In this document: positions 11,814 to 23,574 of the stretch, piece by piece
How the letters are laid out: each line of letters opens with the position of its first letter
How positions within the stretch are numbered: position 1 is the stretch's first letter
Assembly: GCA_018417955.1 (NCBI GenBank)
Contig: JACTVC010000027.1
Span: 558,001 to 622,000 of the forward strand
Length of the DNA stretch: 64,000 bases
Direction: 5' to 3'
Origin: Laccaria trichodermophora
Taxonomy: Eukaryota > Basidiomycota > Agaricomycetes > Agaricales > Hydnangiaceae
Position numbers and translations under genes: made by a program
Notes under the pieces: generated by a model
Databases searched by the model: none
What the model was told of the DNA's origin: nothing
The model's input: only the letters and a program-made list of their open reading frames with translations

Positions 11814-12834
11814 ATGTCTGACGATAGTGACACTGCTCAAGCCTTAACTGTGAATAAGATCTGTAAGTGATAATCTACCATTTAGAATCTGAATGATCAC
11901 CTTATCGCCCTCAGTCAATGCTGAAGACGCCGAGATTTCATTCCGTTCCTCTGACAATGTCGTTTTCAAGATTCACCGTAAAAATCTAGAAGTTAACACT
12001 GTCGTACTCTCCCCTGCTGATTTAACCACGTCCGTCTCTGAAGTGGTTCCGCTCTCGGAGGACGCACCCACTCTTGAGCTCCTGTTTCAATACATCTACC
12101 CACGCCGACAGCCTCTACTTGATGATATTGAATTCGCGCTCCTTGCGTCTCTTGCGGAGGCTGCAGAGAAATATGAGGTATTCGCGGCAATGACCGTTTG
12201 CTATCTCCGCATGAGGTGCGTATATCTCAATAGCTGTCCCTCCCATTCTTACAATCTCGATCATTTGAATTCTGAACACATAAAGCATGGCGCAACACAA
12301 GCACCCAGCAGAGATTATGCGGTATGCAGCCAGGCATGACTACATCCCGCTGCTGTGCGACGTAGCCCCTTCGGTAATTCGGATACCTCTTCTTGATGTC
12401 CTGTCATTATTACCACAACATTTAATCATGCCTTGGGTACGTCTTGTCATACCAAATTGGTCTGCGACCTCCTAATCTCCTGTTGACAGCTTGAATACTA
12501 CGAAGAGTGGCGCAAAGCACATGCAGCAGCATTCTCGAAAGCACTTTCGCATGACAGTCCCGAAATCGTGCGGAAAAGCAATTCGGGGAAAACCGTCTAT
12601 AGGGATCCATGCACTGACTGGCCCCGCCTTTGGCAGGAAATCGCCACACAGCTTGGACCAGGTGTTCACACTCTTGCAAACATCGATTCCATCCTAAAAA
12701 CGCCAAAACGTGTTGATAGTCTGTATGGGACTAGTTCACCACAAAATTGTTGCATCGATGCCATCGATGAATGGTGTACAAGTATCAAAGGAGATCTGGG
12801 GAAAATCCCGAGACCTTCCAAGTTTTTCAATTGA
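11814..12834 (+). CDS. BTB/POZ-domain protein, copy B
   Basis: Exons 11814-11862, 11915-12215, 12286-12436 and 12490-12834 give 281 aa, with exon lengths identical to copy A (49, 301, 151, 345). BTB core: AEISFRSSDNVVFKIHRKNL and APTLELLFQYIYPRRQP; C-terminal region: HPAEIMRYAARHDYIPLLCD and PRLWQEIATQLGPGVHTLAN. The protein differs from copy A mainly in the last exon. Cytosolic or nuclear location is likely, with no targeting signal seen. Function is unknown. Confidence 0.87.
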
Positions 12835-13527
12835 TTTAGGCATGGTAGTACGCTTTCTTGAAGGGATGCCAGGCAACAAGAAAATCCCCAAAGTGGTTAT
12901 ATTACTGGCTATGGGTAGGCGTAAACATTTGTAGGCTCGTATATAGGTTCATATTGTTCCGTGACTTGAATTACAGGGGCCTCTTTGTAGGTAGCCAGTG
13001 CTACCCGCTGCGTAAAAAATGGACCATATGCTGCATGTTTTGCAGGCGGCGACCTTGTGCAAATTTTTGTCCCGCTGGACGTACTTATATCGCATGAGGC
13101 GTTTCCGGATCGTCCGTCTTGCTGCACTGTGATATTTACCGTGCCTGGGTGGTTGCCACCAGTTTCATTTATCGCCGGAGACGTTCCCCAGGCTGGAGAG
13201 TGTTTTTTTGGTGCACGAAAAGTTCGTCGTCAGTGCCGTTTGCTGCATCCGACGTTCGCAGCACGTGGCTTTAGGGGCAGGAACAGTTACTCGCATCAGA
13301 AAAACTGCAAATCTGATTTTTCACGATTTGGGCGCTTCTCTGAAAGCGTGAAAGTGTGAAAGTGTTTGAGCCCTTTGAAACCTGAGATAAAGCTTAAGCT
13401 AAGACCTAGGTCTTTCAAGGTGTTCAACCGCTTTCATGAGTGGGGAAAGAGTTCATGAAAGTGGTCTTATGGCTGAGTCGCTGTGCTGTGGAAAAAATCT
13501 GAGAATTGGAAACAACGGCTGGCCAGA
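12835..13527. other. intergenic stretch between convergent genes
   Basis: The left part is the 3' flank of the BTB duplication. The rest contains short direct repeats (GAAAGTGTGAAAGTG near 13,350) and no supported gene. Confidence 0.4.
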
Positions 13528-15189
13528 CTAGATGTGCAAATCATCCTGGCGATGCCCGCGCATTTGCAAATGGTCACATAGTACTTGGAACGAGGTGTTA
13601 AAAAGCGAAGAAGATAAAATTACAGCAGGAGAAAGGTACCCCCTGAGGTACAATGGTCGCCTATTCGCCCAGACCCTCTGTAACGCCTTGGTTCCACGTC
13701 TCCATGGCTGCATTGTCAGAATATAAATGTGCTGCTTAGTAGATACAATAGTGAGTCGTTTGTTGGAGCACAAAAAAAAATACACACGATCATCAATCGG
13801 GAATGCATCCTCGAACAAGGCTGGATCGTAATCAATGTCTAGGGGGAAAAATACAAGCTTTAGTATTCGCAAATCAAACAGAAGAGAAAGGGTTACCATG
13901 TCCACACATCAATGCAGTTCCATAGGCTTTCCGCGTCTCCGAATCCGCATCGGCTGGCCAGGCAAACCGCCTACGGCGTTTTGACATTTTACAAACTTTA
14001 CTTGGAGTGGGCGAGCCCTCCATCCCGCCTTCTTCATCAGACGCTGCCTCAGTGTACTGCGGTTGGGAAGATCTTCCAGCCTTTCCTGGCGTCATGGGCG
14101 CCTTTTCAGCTTGTATCGTGCACCCCATTGAGACCCCCGTTGGCACAGGCACCCAATAGAGGAGGTCGACAAGCTCTACGACGCGGCCCATAAGCTCGAG
14201 AACGTCATCTGGAAGGGCTGTTGTAGGAGGGTTCTGTTGAATCATCTTAAAGTAGCGTCGAAATTTGATGTCGGCGTTTAAAGCGACGAGGAAGATATTC
14301 AGCTTTTCCCTGATGCGGCGGTTCTGAAAGTCATGGCGGAAAGGTGGTAAGCGAGCACTGTCAGGCTCAATCGACTCGCGGAGGCGTCGGTCACGTGATG
14401 GAACGTAATTCTTATAAGTTCCAGTAGCGGGGTCGTAAACGGGAAGGACGGAGCCACGAGGCAGGAAATGCTCAGGATGGAGAGAAACTAGCTCATATTC
14501 TGGATTGGTGAAGCCGGAGACACGGAACTACTCCAAGAGAAAAGATCAGGAACCTTGTAGAGAGAAACCGTGATAGCATATATGCGCACATTGAGCGAAC
14601 GACCGCCTTCTAAGCCCTCTTGATCCATTTTTAGTTGACGCCGGTCATTGTCGGATTTCACCATGTCGATAAGCTCATTGACAGTTGACAACGACGGCGA
14701 CAATGCAATGAAAGCGTATTGATCTAGTGACGTGTGGACAAATATTTCGACTGTTTGAAGTCAGATGAGTCTCGCTAGTGCACGACCCTCAGACTTACGG
14801 AGAGTGAGGTTACATGTGTCGTCGAGGGTGAAATCGGCATATGGTATGACCTTCATGTCGAGTTCAAGGAGAGTCTCCTGTAATGAGGAGAGCTTCAGCA
14901 CCTACGGTGCGATTTCTTGAAACCTTTGACTTACAAGTGGCTCCGGATCCCCAGAGCGCACTACGTTGACCATATAAGCAAGCTTGTGTGTGTACTTCAC
15001 AGACTTTGTTATGAGGCAGCCCTCCTCGAGGTCGAGACTGCCGTGCATGGACGAGAAGCGGGAGACATTCGACTCGGAAACTGTGGCAGGTCCGCGAGTA
15101 ATCTCAGCAAGGTGCAGCAGAGCCGGGACTGCAGCAAACGGCTTGACTGAGAGGCGATGTTCTTCGGTTAATAGTGTCATGTCAGACAT
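13528..15189 (-). CDS. unknown multi-exon protein
   Basis: Exons 15189-14935, 14901-14799, 14750-14569, 14527-13897 and one starting at 13838 join in phase. Visible stretches include VRIYAIT, FTNPEYELVSLHPEHFLPRG, FRHDFQNRRIREKLNIFLVA, LNADIKFRRYF and ELMGRVVELVDLLYWVPVPT. A Ser/basic part (SKRRRRFAW) follows. There are no membrane segments. It resembles Agaricomycete proteins annotated only as hypothetical. The 3' end is unsure: without another intron the frame runs to 13528, but the last 180 bp also carry a protein-like frame on the + strand (13532-13726). The intron at 14568-14528 has a weak donor (GTTTCT). Confidence 0.6.
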
Positions 15190-16630
15190 CTGCGGATTGC
15201 GGATAGCGAAGTTTACTCAGGAGAGGCGATATTCTTCGGTTAATTACGAGCGTCATTGACTAAGAAAGGCCTGGACAAACAACTACAAATTTAAACACGT
15301 AAATCGGTATCAGGGATTTTCCTAAACGCGCTATAACTGAATGGATACCGCTCCTCCTCCGTAGAAAACTGAGAATTAGCTGGGGACTGGTAGCGTATAT
15401 AATAATACGAGCAAAATTTTGGATTTTTTATTCTGGTTTTTGCGATTATTCTAGAGACTAGAGTACAGAAACTGGGCGGTAAACACATGCAACATTGCTT
15501 GAACATCACGATGCACTAGGTACTTCTGATATTGTGTAGACCTAGATTACAGTATAGGTTTATCTGTAAAACTGTGATGTACAGCTGCCACACAACTCGG
15601 ATGGCGAAGCGAGCCCCTGAATCTTTTTTTTTTCTCACGGCTGAGCCGACGCATATGTAACCTTCCTCTATCGGGGCCTTTCTGGTTTTTTCACTTCTTG
15701 CTCTTTGACCTTACGCGACCCACCAAACTCACAGCCGGAGAAGTGATAATCTCGCTATCAAACGCTTGTCCATAGTTGTAAAGGTCCTAAACGCATGGAT
15801 CTTGTCAATTCAATGGGCATCAAGGTTCGACATTCAATGCCATTGTTATTCATCGATCAACCGCCGGGGTTTTGACTGGGGTTCAAGGCTATGACACCGA
15901 GAGGGGCAAAGTCACACAAGACAAGTCTTCGCGGGATTAGGAGTGAACACCGCATCCGATAAAGTTGAGATAAAGTGTGCAATTCTGACGTGTTCCAAAG
16001 ACGTTAGAATCCCGGTGCAGCCAATGTTTGGGCATGTATCCCCTGGGCATCCAACGGATGTAGCGGTACGGCCAAGGTACGGCCTCGCCTGAGCAATAGG
16101 TGTTTGTGTATTAACAGTCGAGGACATATATCAGTCCAGCGGTTGTGCCGTGTTCAATTCCGGCGTGTTCCATTTTAGCCCAGGCGTTACACTTGACGCC
16201 ACCTCTCCCAACCACGGTCCGCAAAGAGGTGTCAGATCCATTGATCACGTCGCCAATGAGGGTACCGTCGGAACATTGGGAGGCATTCCGACGGTACCCT
16301 CATTGGACTTATTCCGACGCGATCAGTGGATCGTCATTGAGAGGTGTTCCGACGCGAGCAGTGGATGCCGCAACCGTTGTGGAATGCCTGGAGGCTGGCT
16401 CTTGGTATCACTATCGCCCGTCACAGTATTCCCAGAGGGCACTACCATCAACCAGGAGCTCGCACTACTAGCGCTGGGGTGAGTGATGGCTATATGTTAG
16501 TCAAATTTTAGGGTCCAGGGCGCCACTTTAACTACGACGGGGTTGCCATATTCTGCTTTGAACAACAAGGAGTTCAGTGCCACAGGTATAAAGTAAACCA
16601 CCCTAACTTCATCAAGCCCCAAGCACTGAC
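15190..16630. other. unassigned stretch with a hairpin and partial repeats
   Basis: A 71-codon frame at 16127-15912 (-) contains a zinc-finger-like CPNIGCTGI...H...H spacing but is unsupported otherwise. The segment near 16,415-16,470 is a diverged copy of 16,740-16,800 (CTATCGCCC, CAGTATT, AGAGGGCA words in order), so part of the next gene's 5' exon seems duplicated here. Confidence 0.4.
16253..16306. repeat. perfect 21-bp inverted repeat
   Basis: 16253-16273 and 16286-16306 are perfect reverse complements with a 12-nt loop; the arm core is GAGGGTACCGTCGGAA. Further TTCCGACGC words follow on the right. Confidence 0.8.
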
Positions 16631-17425
16631 ATGCAACTAGCTGCTTCTTGCGAGTCATGTCTCCTTCCCCGGCTCGCGCTGTGCCCGTGCTACTTGATGC
16701 CATCAGGTACGCGATCGTTCTACAACACCTTGGCCATACTATCGCCCATAACAGTATTATCAGAGGGCAGTACTATCAACACTAATTATGCCAGGAGCTC
16801 AAGAGGGCAGCCACGGACGTCGCCTGTGGACTTCACCTGGCTCAACATTGGCACGGCGGAAGCGGCTCCTCAACCTGCGTTCGCATCACCAGAACAAAGT
16901 GGTTGGCCTACATATCCTCTCCCACTATTAGGTACACATTGGCTTTACGACGCCCTCGTTCGTTGAACTGAGCGAGCTAATGGCCTGTTCCAGTAACGCA
17001 AGAGAACGACTCAATCAACCCTCTTGGGTTTGCATGCGCAGGAGCGCAACCGTCGATGATGCCCATGAATCAGGGCGTTAACTCCGAGGCTGAGACTGAA
17101 CAGCATCCTCGACCGACGGTAGCATCGTCAAGACAGCTATCCGCCGCAAGCAGACGTAGGAAAAATGCGGTTCCTGGACGTTTTATATGTGATTTGTGCA
17201 CGCAAAATTTTACATCCAGGCACAATTTAAAGAGTCAGATTTCTATTGCATTTCTTTTTTTTTTCTTTTTTCTTTTTGGCGACCGAGTCTGATAATTTTG
17301 AATACTTAGATCATATCAATTCCCACTTCCGGAGAAAACCTCACCATTGCTCAGGAGGCTGCGGGAGTAGCTTTGGGACGAAGTCCTCCATGAACCGCCA
17401 TCGGAAGACGTGTAGGAAAAAATAA
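16631..17425 (+). CDS. C2H2-type zinc-finger protein
   Basis: Exons 16631-16931, 16994-17233 and 17310-17425 give 218 aa. The C-terminus holds a classical finger split by the last intron (CDLCTQNFTSRHNLK joined to NHINSH, C-x2-C-x12-H-x3-H). A second finger follows (HHCSGGCGSSF then TKSSMNRHRKTC, ending in Cys instead of His). A basic stretch SRRRKN precedes the fingers. This layout fits a family of short fungal transcription factors. The intron before the second part carries a long T/C tract. The start is doubtful, because the first exon is low in conserved features and begins at an arbitrary ATG; the fingers are secure. Confidence 0.7.
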
Positions 17426-18158
17426 GGCGCATAGGTGTTCTGGTCCCCCCGAAGCTTGGACGCTTAGGCCGTTGTGGAGAGTTTTTTTTTCTACACAGCG
17501 CCCCTCATTTTTCTTTAGCTTCCAGTCCGAACTCTATCTCTTGTTTATGGATATTTTCTAATTGGGACCCACAACGCCGATCCGTCGTCTCCTGTCCTTC
17601 ATTCCCTTCACTTCCCCCTTCACTGTCGCAAGGGTTGTTGCCCTCGATCCTGCTACTGCTAACCGGTAACCGCGCAAACAAAGGCGCAGAGAGATGTTGG
17701 TAAATTTAGGACGGGGAATGGACACGTATTCATGACCTAATGGCGCTTTTTGGCCAGAAAATAAGTTGGATAAAGTGATAGATGGTCCTGGAATTTCCTG
17801 ATGCATTCCGTGCATAAGTCCCCACGTACCGGACTGGCAGTCCCCAAAAGATCCCATGCGTTATGAGATTTATGCATTTCGTGGAATGTACATATAGTCA
17901 ACGCTGACCTATTCGGAATCGTGCAAACTATCCCCGGTACTGTGCAATTGGGTTTGAAACAATCTATGAATGCAGAATTCGAACGTGCTGAACTTATATA
18001 CCCAAGAACTCTGTAACCCGCCATGATCCTGTGTTCTTGAGTAAAAGTGTGAGGTAGGTTTGGTTGAATGTCCTCCTTATAGCAAAGTTTCGAGTAAAAC
18101 CATATGGCCCCCAAAAAACCCCTACTAGGATTTGCCCCCTCGGACGCATATCCGCCAC
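17426..18158. other. intergenic, 3' flank of TGS1
   Basis: A 155-codon frame at 18204-17737 (-) includes LCTECIRKFQ and overlaps the TGS1 end in another frame. It may be a small Cys-containing gene or exon, but no start, partner exon or domain supports it. Confidence 0.3.
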
Positions 18159-19508
18159 TCAAAACAACTGACCTTGCCCATCTGCTAAACCACCAAAATA
18201 ACATGTTAGCGCTTTCAATTTATTCCCCATCCACTCTTCTTCCACCTCCACGACTTCTTTCGGCTCCGTCGACCCTTTTTGCAGCCCATCTGTGGAGGCT
18301 GCATCGCCGTTTACCAACCCCTGCCCAACCGCAGCCTCCTTCTCCACATCAAGCAACTTGCTGATCTCCTCCAACTTCGTATTCCGCGGCAAGTAGTACG
18401 CCACATTCTTCGTTATTCTCCTTGTGAGCTTGAAGAGCTCCTCGCCGTGGATGGGCTGAATCGAAGAGAGGGAGTAAGTGGGATGTTTGGGGGTGGGAGT
18501 GGGTGGCTCATCATCGTTGATCTTTTCAAGCACGGGGAGTGGGATGGCGCCGTTTGGGTCTATGGAAGATGATCCGGAGAGGTACGTAGGCCCGCCCCAT
18601 GGTGGGCTTAGAAACACAACGTCGATCTTGCGAGTGTTTTGGGAGTAGTTTTGTCGAGTAGGATGTGCTTCAGCTCCAGCTTCGGGCTGAGTTGACGATG
18701 GGGCGGAGCCTGGATGCGACGTGGCGGAGACACGAAGGAACGCGTTGGCAAACGAGATGTAATCTGAGAGAATGAACTCGATCCGGTCAGCAACGCCGTA
18801 AATTTGGGCGTTGTGCCTTGCGAGGGCAAGGCGGATGGGGGAGGTATCAAGTGCTATTACTGCGTACGCGGGTTGATAGGGAACTGACCGCAATATTTAG
18901 AGACCACGTACCTCGTTGACAAGTCTTCGCAAACGCGATCGTATTCCCACCGACACCACAAAACGCGTCCAATATGGTATCGCACCGACAACGTTCCGCG
19001 ATCTGGTCCGCCACGCGCTCCGGAGTAACGCTATACCACCCCTCTTCGTCTAAAAGACATCCTGGGAGCTGTGAGTACAACGAGAAGTATCGCGTGCGCT
19101 GTGAAAAGTCTGTGCAATGTGAGGCCACATCAGGTGGAAGCGAATGGGAGACATACATTTTTGTAGGTGTTCCGGCACATCCGCAGCGTTCGAGTAATGC
19201 GGCACTAACCCTGTCGCATCGTATGCCTTGATCCATTTTCCATCCTGAATGCTAATTATGGGCTGCTCTTGAACGACAATCTCAGAGCCATCATTCGCTT
19301 TGCGCTTTTTTGTCGGCCTGCTCTCTACTTCTACTACTGCTTCCTGATCTGGGTTCCCCGGCGCTTGCACGTTGGTACCATTCACCGCTTGGAGCAGATT
19401 CGACTCGGAGTCCAGGTTGGTTGTTGGCAAGGTGGGTGGTTCGGATTTAAATGATTCAAACACGTAGCTGGAAAGACCCCTCAGTGCGCCTCGCTTGTTC
19501 TTGCCCAT
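18159..19508 (-). CDS. TGS1: trimethylguanosine synthase
   Basis: Converts the m7G caps of snRNAs and snoRNAs to 2,2,7-trimethylguanosine using S-adenosylmethionine, in the nucleus/nucleolus. Exons 19508-19157, 19109-18912 and 18859-18159 give 416 aa. A short N-terminal part with a basic patch (PTKKRKAND) is followed by the family signature: KYFSQRTRYFSLY, GWYSVTPERVADQIA, the SAM-binding DAFCGVGGN (about residue 165), VIALDTSPIRLALARHNA, and the catalytic SPPWGGP (about 268) whose Trp stacks on the cap guanine. The C-terminus ends LTCYFGGL as in other fungal members. Length is normal for fungal Tgs1 with an N-terminal extension. Intron phases agree. Confidence 0.95.
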
Positions 19509-21247
19509 TCGATGGTGTTTTTTGTGTTTTTTGTTTCAATATTCCAGCAATGGGTGTTCAAATGGGGAAGTTTGAGGGATACTTGAGGGATACAAAGGAA
19601 ATAAGGAGGTCACAGGATTTTGATGAGCTGTCACGATAAGATAAGATTCAACCTCACCAGATAAGATTCGGTACTGAATGTTGAGGTTAGAAATTTCTAA
19701 ATCGACAAGCACCTAGCTGAAAACAAGGCCCTTTGAAGCCTTTGAATACTTCTATGTCCAGTACGGCACGATGAGTTGGAATTGACTTGATGGTCGCACT
19801 GGGACGATGGCTCAGCGCTCAACCTTCAACATTCAACACACCCCTCTCAACACAGCTGGCATTCGATTGCGAGGGCCAGGTAGATTTTGTGGATCGCCCG
19901 GTCTTGGTACATTCTTGTTCCTTAAAAAAGATTTTTTTTCCAGCAAATGTTAATAAAGCAGTTGAAATAACTCCACTGCAATGCTATGACTCTAGACTCG
20001 AAATCCGAGGGAGGCGGGAATATCTTTACTGGGTAAGTAGGAAGGCGCTAATTAGTTACAGTAACTATCACTCAATCTCTTGCTTTCGTTTGAGAATTAT
20101 GAGCCGACCTCAGCACGGCTGCAATGATTTCTAGGTGCGTTCATCATCGCCATCGCGCGTGTACCCGGGCTCAACAGCTTGATTTTCATATGAAAGATTC
20201 AAATAGTACGGTGAACGGGCGTCTCCGTATATCCATTCGCGATGATAAAAAGGATGATCAATAGTGTTCCATCAACTGTCAAAAGGTATCATCTTTGGCA
20301 GCCATTTAGCAGGTGAAAATGTCATTCGTTATCCCTTCGATAAGGAAGTGTTTGAGGTTCTTCATCAATTTTGATTTGGAGATATACAGTGTGTCTGTTC
20401 GCGACGGCTGCGTAGTTTTCTTTTTCTTTTGGAGATAAGTTGAATAAATAAATTTGTACGGTGAAATCCTACGATGATTGTGTATAGGCGCGAATAAGCC
20501 CTCGGCGAACTTATGCGCCAAGGCTATGCAACGATATGATGTTGGCGTCGAGGATTTGGCTCCAACAAATCGCATCAATCTAGGTACCCAGCGCCTCCAC
20601 CTGAGAGAAACAGATTGACGCACAAGAACAGGAATCTGGTCCCTCAAAGATCAGACAACTGATGTGGCAGACGTGCGAGAGCGTGCGTCGCATGGAGAAT
20701 AACCCTGCAAGATATTAGAAGATATTCTGTGAGCTGGGAAACTCGTTGATGTCATTGCCCTCGAATACTTAAGTCACCGTCTCTCCTTCACGACCGTGTG
20801 ATGGAGTCATGGAACCTGAAAGGGTATCTTGGTCATGTACCAACTTTCGATGGTATTAACAATGCTCACCGGTTGATACTGACTGCATATGTGGGGGACC
20901 GACAATTGAATGACACCGATGATTTGGTGACGACGACGTTGAAACCATAGAAATAGCAGGACAGATGTAAAATCGTCTTATGCGGCGGCCACCTTCAACT
21001 TCAAGATGCTTCGCATTCGCTGAGATATTTCTGGAATTCTCAAGGTCCAAATGTGGCGGATAAAGACCTCAGGCCTCAGCATCGAACCTGCTGGGAACCC
21101 GCTCACGCGGTCGAGTTCCGTCGTCATAAAAAGGAAATAGATTCCATGCGACCGCGTCCGATGGTGAAAGAGTGACTGTGTGTTAAGGGATGGCGACATG
21201 TGGGTCCCTGAATATTTGTGGGATACATACATAGAGTGTATATGACA
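19509..21247. other. gene-poor stretch
   Basis: Short frames at 20647-20306 (-) and 19787-20134 (+) have no recognisable features and no matching exons. Nothing else is seen. Confidence 0.4.
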
Positions 21248-21670
21248 AGGACCCCCGAAAATCCTGCTAAATGGTAGATACTAAAATTGCCGATTTCCAG
21301 ATTCCTGTCCGTACCAATTTTGGCGAAGTCTGTCCGGATTTTATCTAGCGTAGACCAAAATTTCGAAAAGTTGTCCGAACTGCGTATCTAGCCCAAGTCA
21401 GGGCCAAATTTTTTTGTGCGGCACAAGGTTCGAACTGCATACCACACGTCAGGCTTCGTAACATACTTTTTTTCCGTTGAGCTATGCAAACCATACTTGT
21501 CCGGTTAGTATCTAGCCTCTGATTCTTCTCGCAAGCCTGTCCGGATTCTGTATCTAGCATTTTACTGATTTTTTCGAAAACCTGTCCGGTTTGTATCTAT
21601 CCTAGCACCTCATTTTGAAAATTTCTGTCCGGATCGGTATCTACCATTTAGCAGGATTTTCGGGGGTCCT
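21248..21670. mobile_element. 423-bp inverted-repeat transposon (MITE)
   Basis: Perfect 34-bp terminal inverted repeats (AGGACCCCCGAAAATCCTGC at the left end) lie between two copies of ATGACA (21242-21247 and 21671-21676), read as a target duplication. There is no coding capacity. The interior carries at least five degenerate copies of a word close to TGTCCGGxTxxxTATCTAGC, so the element is built largely of its own end motif. The superfamily is not assignable from a 6-bp (possibly 7-bp) duplication. Confidence 0.85.
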
Positions 21671-23334
21671 ATGACACGAGACGGACCTTTGAGCGCTTTG
21701 CCGATGGCGACAGACACCATATATTCTGAAGAGAACCGTATGCAGGAGCAGTCAGACTTTCGTAATACTTACGGTCAAGGCGGTTCCATTGAGTTGCAAG
21801 CAGCCGGGCATTGTGGATTGTGTCTGTGTGGATTATACTGTGTCTATGAACATTGAAGGTAAGGGGGAAAAAAGCAAGGAAAGTGCATCATCCAAGAAGA
21901 CATCTTGAATCGGTGCGACGTCAACGGCTGACGCCCATTTCGATGTCGTGGAGGATTTCGTTTTGGACATACATGGCGAATGATCCAGCTTTCGTATCAG
22001 CGTCATCATTCCACGTAAGTATTGTCATTCAAGGCGCCAAAAGAATCTTGTGGGAGTCAAATCTGGTTACGTTATGCCTCGGCTCTCGAGTCTTACCTGT
22101 TCAAGAGTGTTCAAGGCTGAAGTAGGGTGCTATCTTGGTGCTATCAAGGATTTTGGATTCGAAGCTCTGACGGCATTCCCTTCTCCGGTCGTAAAAATCC
22201 TTGATCAAAATTAGCCCGTGATGTAACTCACAAGATCCGATTTCAGTGTCCACGCTAGTCCACGCTTCGCGGAAGGGTAGCGTTGCATGAGCGCCGCTGT
22301 CTTGATTCGCTGCCATAACTGTAACTTTGAAGGATTGAGGAGCGAAAGTCGCGCGATCAACGGCGATCGCTGATGGCGGCTACATTGTCCCGGTAGCCGG
22401 CCCTATCCGGGCCCATCCAAAAATAGCATCCTTTCCTCGTTTCTCTCAGATCTCCACGTCGCCATTGTTCCTCTTTCGATTCTGCACTTCAATGCGATTC
22501 TAGGCTCTACAATTTTTTGTCCATTTGGCGGGGCGTCGTTTATCGCGATCAGACCAAAATCTACAGAACAGGCAAGACAGGTCCCTGAACAACCCCCCCA
22601 TCCAACGAAATTCGAATACAAATAGCTTCTTCTCCTTTGCGACGCGTCCCATGACCTCCTCCCTTTGATCAGGCGCCACATCCTTCTTTTCCCCATATTC
22701 ATGTCATTATTGTCAATCGTACGACTCAATTGAATTTTGTATCATTGAACATTGTGCGCAGGGAAAATCCATCAGAATTTTCTGGGCAAGGCGCATCGTC
22801 GATTGTCGCGTGAGCTAGAGATAAGAGAGCGTACCACGACTGGTGGCGAGCACCAGATGCTACTTACTCACTTGCCATTTTGTGAGATTCCGGTACGGAT
22901 CCAACGGCGTCGCGAAATTTCCGTGGTTTCTTCGCTCTGAGGAATCGACTCTAAGCTCTTACAGGCGTATATTACAAAAATTACCGCACCCACTTCAAAT
23001 GGCACTTGCACGCCAACCCATCTAATGAAAATCCACACACTCTCCCCTTCAAGTTCTTGTGAGCTGAATTTTCTAATTGGCCGGAACCATTGATCATCAT
23101 TATTTACCCCACACCTTCCAAGTTAATTTTCCCCGGAAGAATTCCTTATGTTCGCGGTTGTTCTTACGATTGAATTTTAGAGTTTTGGCAGAACTCGAAT
23201 GGCGTAAGTAACTACTACGGCTTATCCCGTCGGGCCTTTAGCGATACGAACTACTACTGAAAGGCCTAGCTCAAGTTGGTATAGTTGATTTTCGTCGGTG
23301 TACCAAGCCATTTGTGGTGGAGCTGAATTGGGCA
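21671..23334. other. gene-poor stretch
   Basis: A 108-codon frame at 22729-22403 (-) is basic and Arg-rich without known motifs. No exon chain was found. The right part may belong to the decayed Gypsy element that follows. Confidence 0.35.
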
Positions 23335-23574
23335 CTAGAAGAATTTCGAGAAATCCAGACTAGTGAAAATTTCCTTGGCACTTGCGTCTATGATTATCCA
23401 TATGATAGCCGGATTTTTGTGAATAAATGGGACCAGAGTGCGAGATGGGGATATTTTTAAGTTTATGGGAATAACAATCCACTCTAAGAAGACGTCTAAG
23501 TGATATTCAAATACTTCTAGGTAACATTCCTGCACCACCAAATTATCTATGTATACATACACAAAACATCCCAT
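23335..23574 (-). pseudogene. Gypsy-type reverse transcriptase fragment
   Basis: The frame reads CFVYVYIDNLVV, then YHLDVFLEWI, then INLKISPSR, then IIIDASAKE. It follows the order of a Ty3/Gypsy polymerase from the catalytic box (normally YIDD, here YIDN) through the palm/thumb helices. The second catalytic Asp is replaced by Asn and the frame stops soon after, so it is an inactive relic. No LTRs were found next to it. Confidence 0.6.

Larger units (their letters stand above)
10320..13057. repeat. tandem duplication of a BTB gene unit
   Basis: Two head-to-tail units of about 1.3-1.4 kb (roughly 10,320-11,660 and 11,770-13,057). Each has a promoter-proximal motif, the four-exon BTB gene and the same 3' flank (CTACCCGCTGCGTAAAAAAT, then GCAGGCGGCGACCTT). 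The flank shows that the duplication extends about 220-270 bp past the stop codons. Confidence 0.85.

Noticed and set aside
13532..13726. 64-codon + strand frame reading YPLRYNGRLFAQTLCNALV
   Set aside because: It looks protein-like but is short, isolated and overlaps the presumed last exon of the - strand gene; the sequence alone cannot decide.
17737..18204. 155-codon frame with a Cys pair (LCTECIRKFQ)
   Set aside because: Overlaps the end of TGS1 in another frame, has no supported start or partner exon, and no domain could be named; kept only as a note.
22403..22729. 108-codon Arg-rich frame
   Set aside because: No motif, no matching exon, composition compatible with chance.
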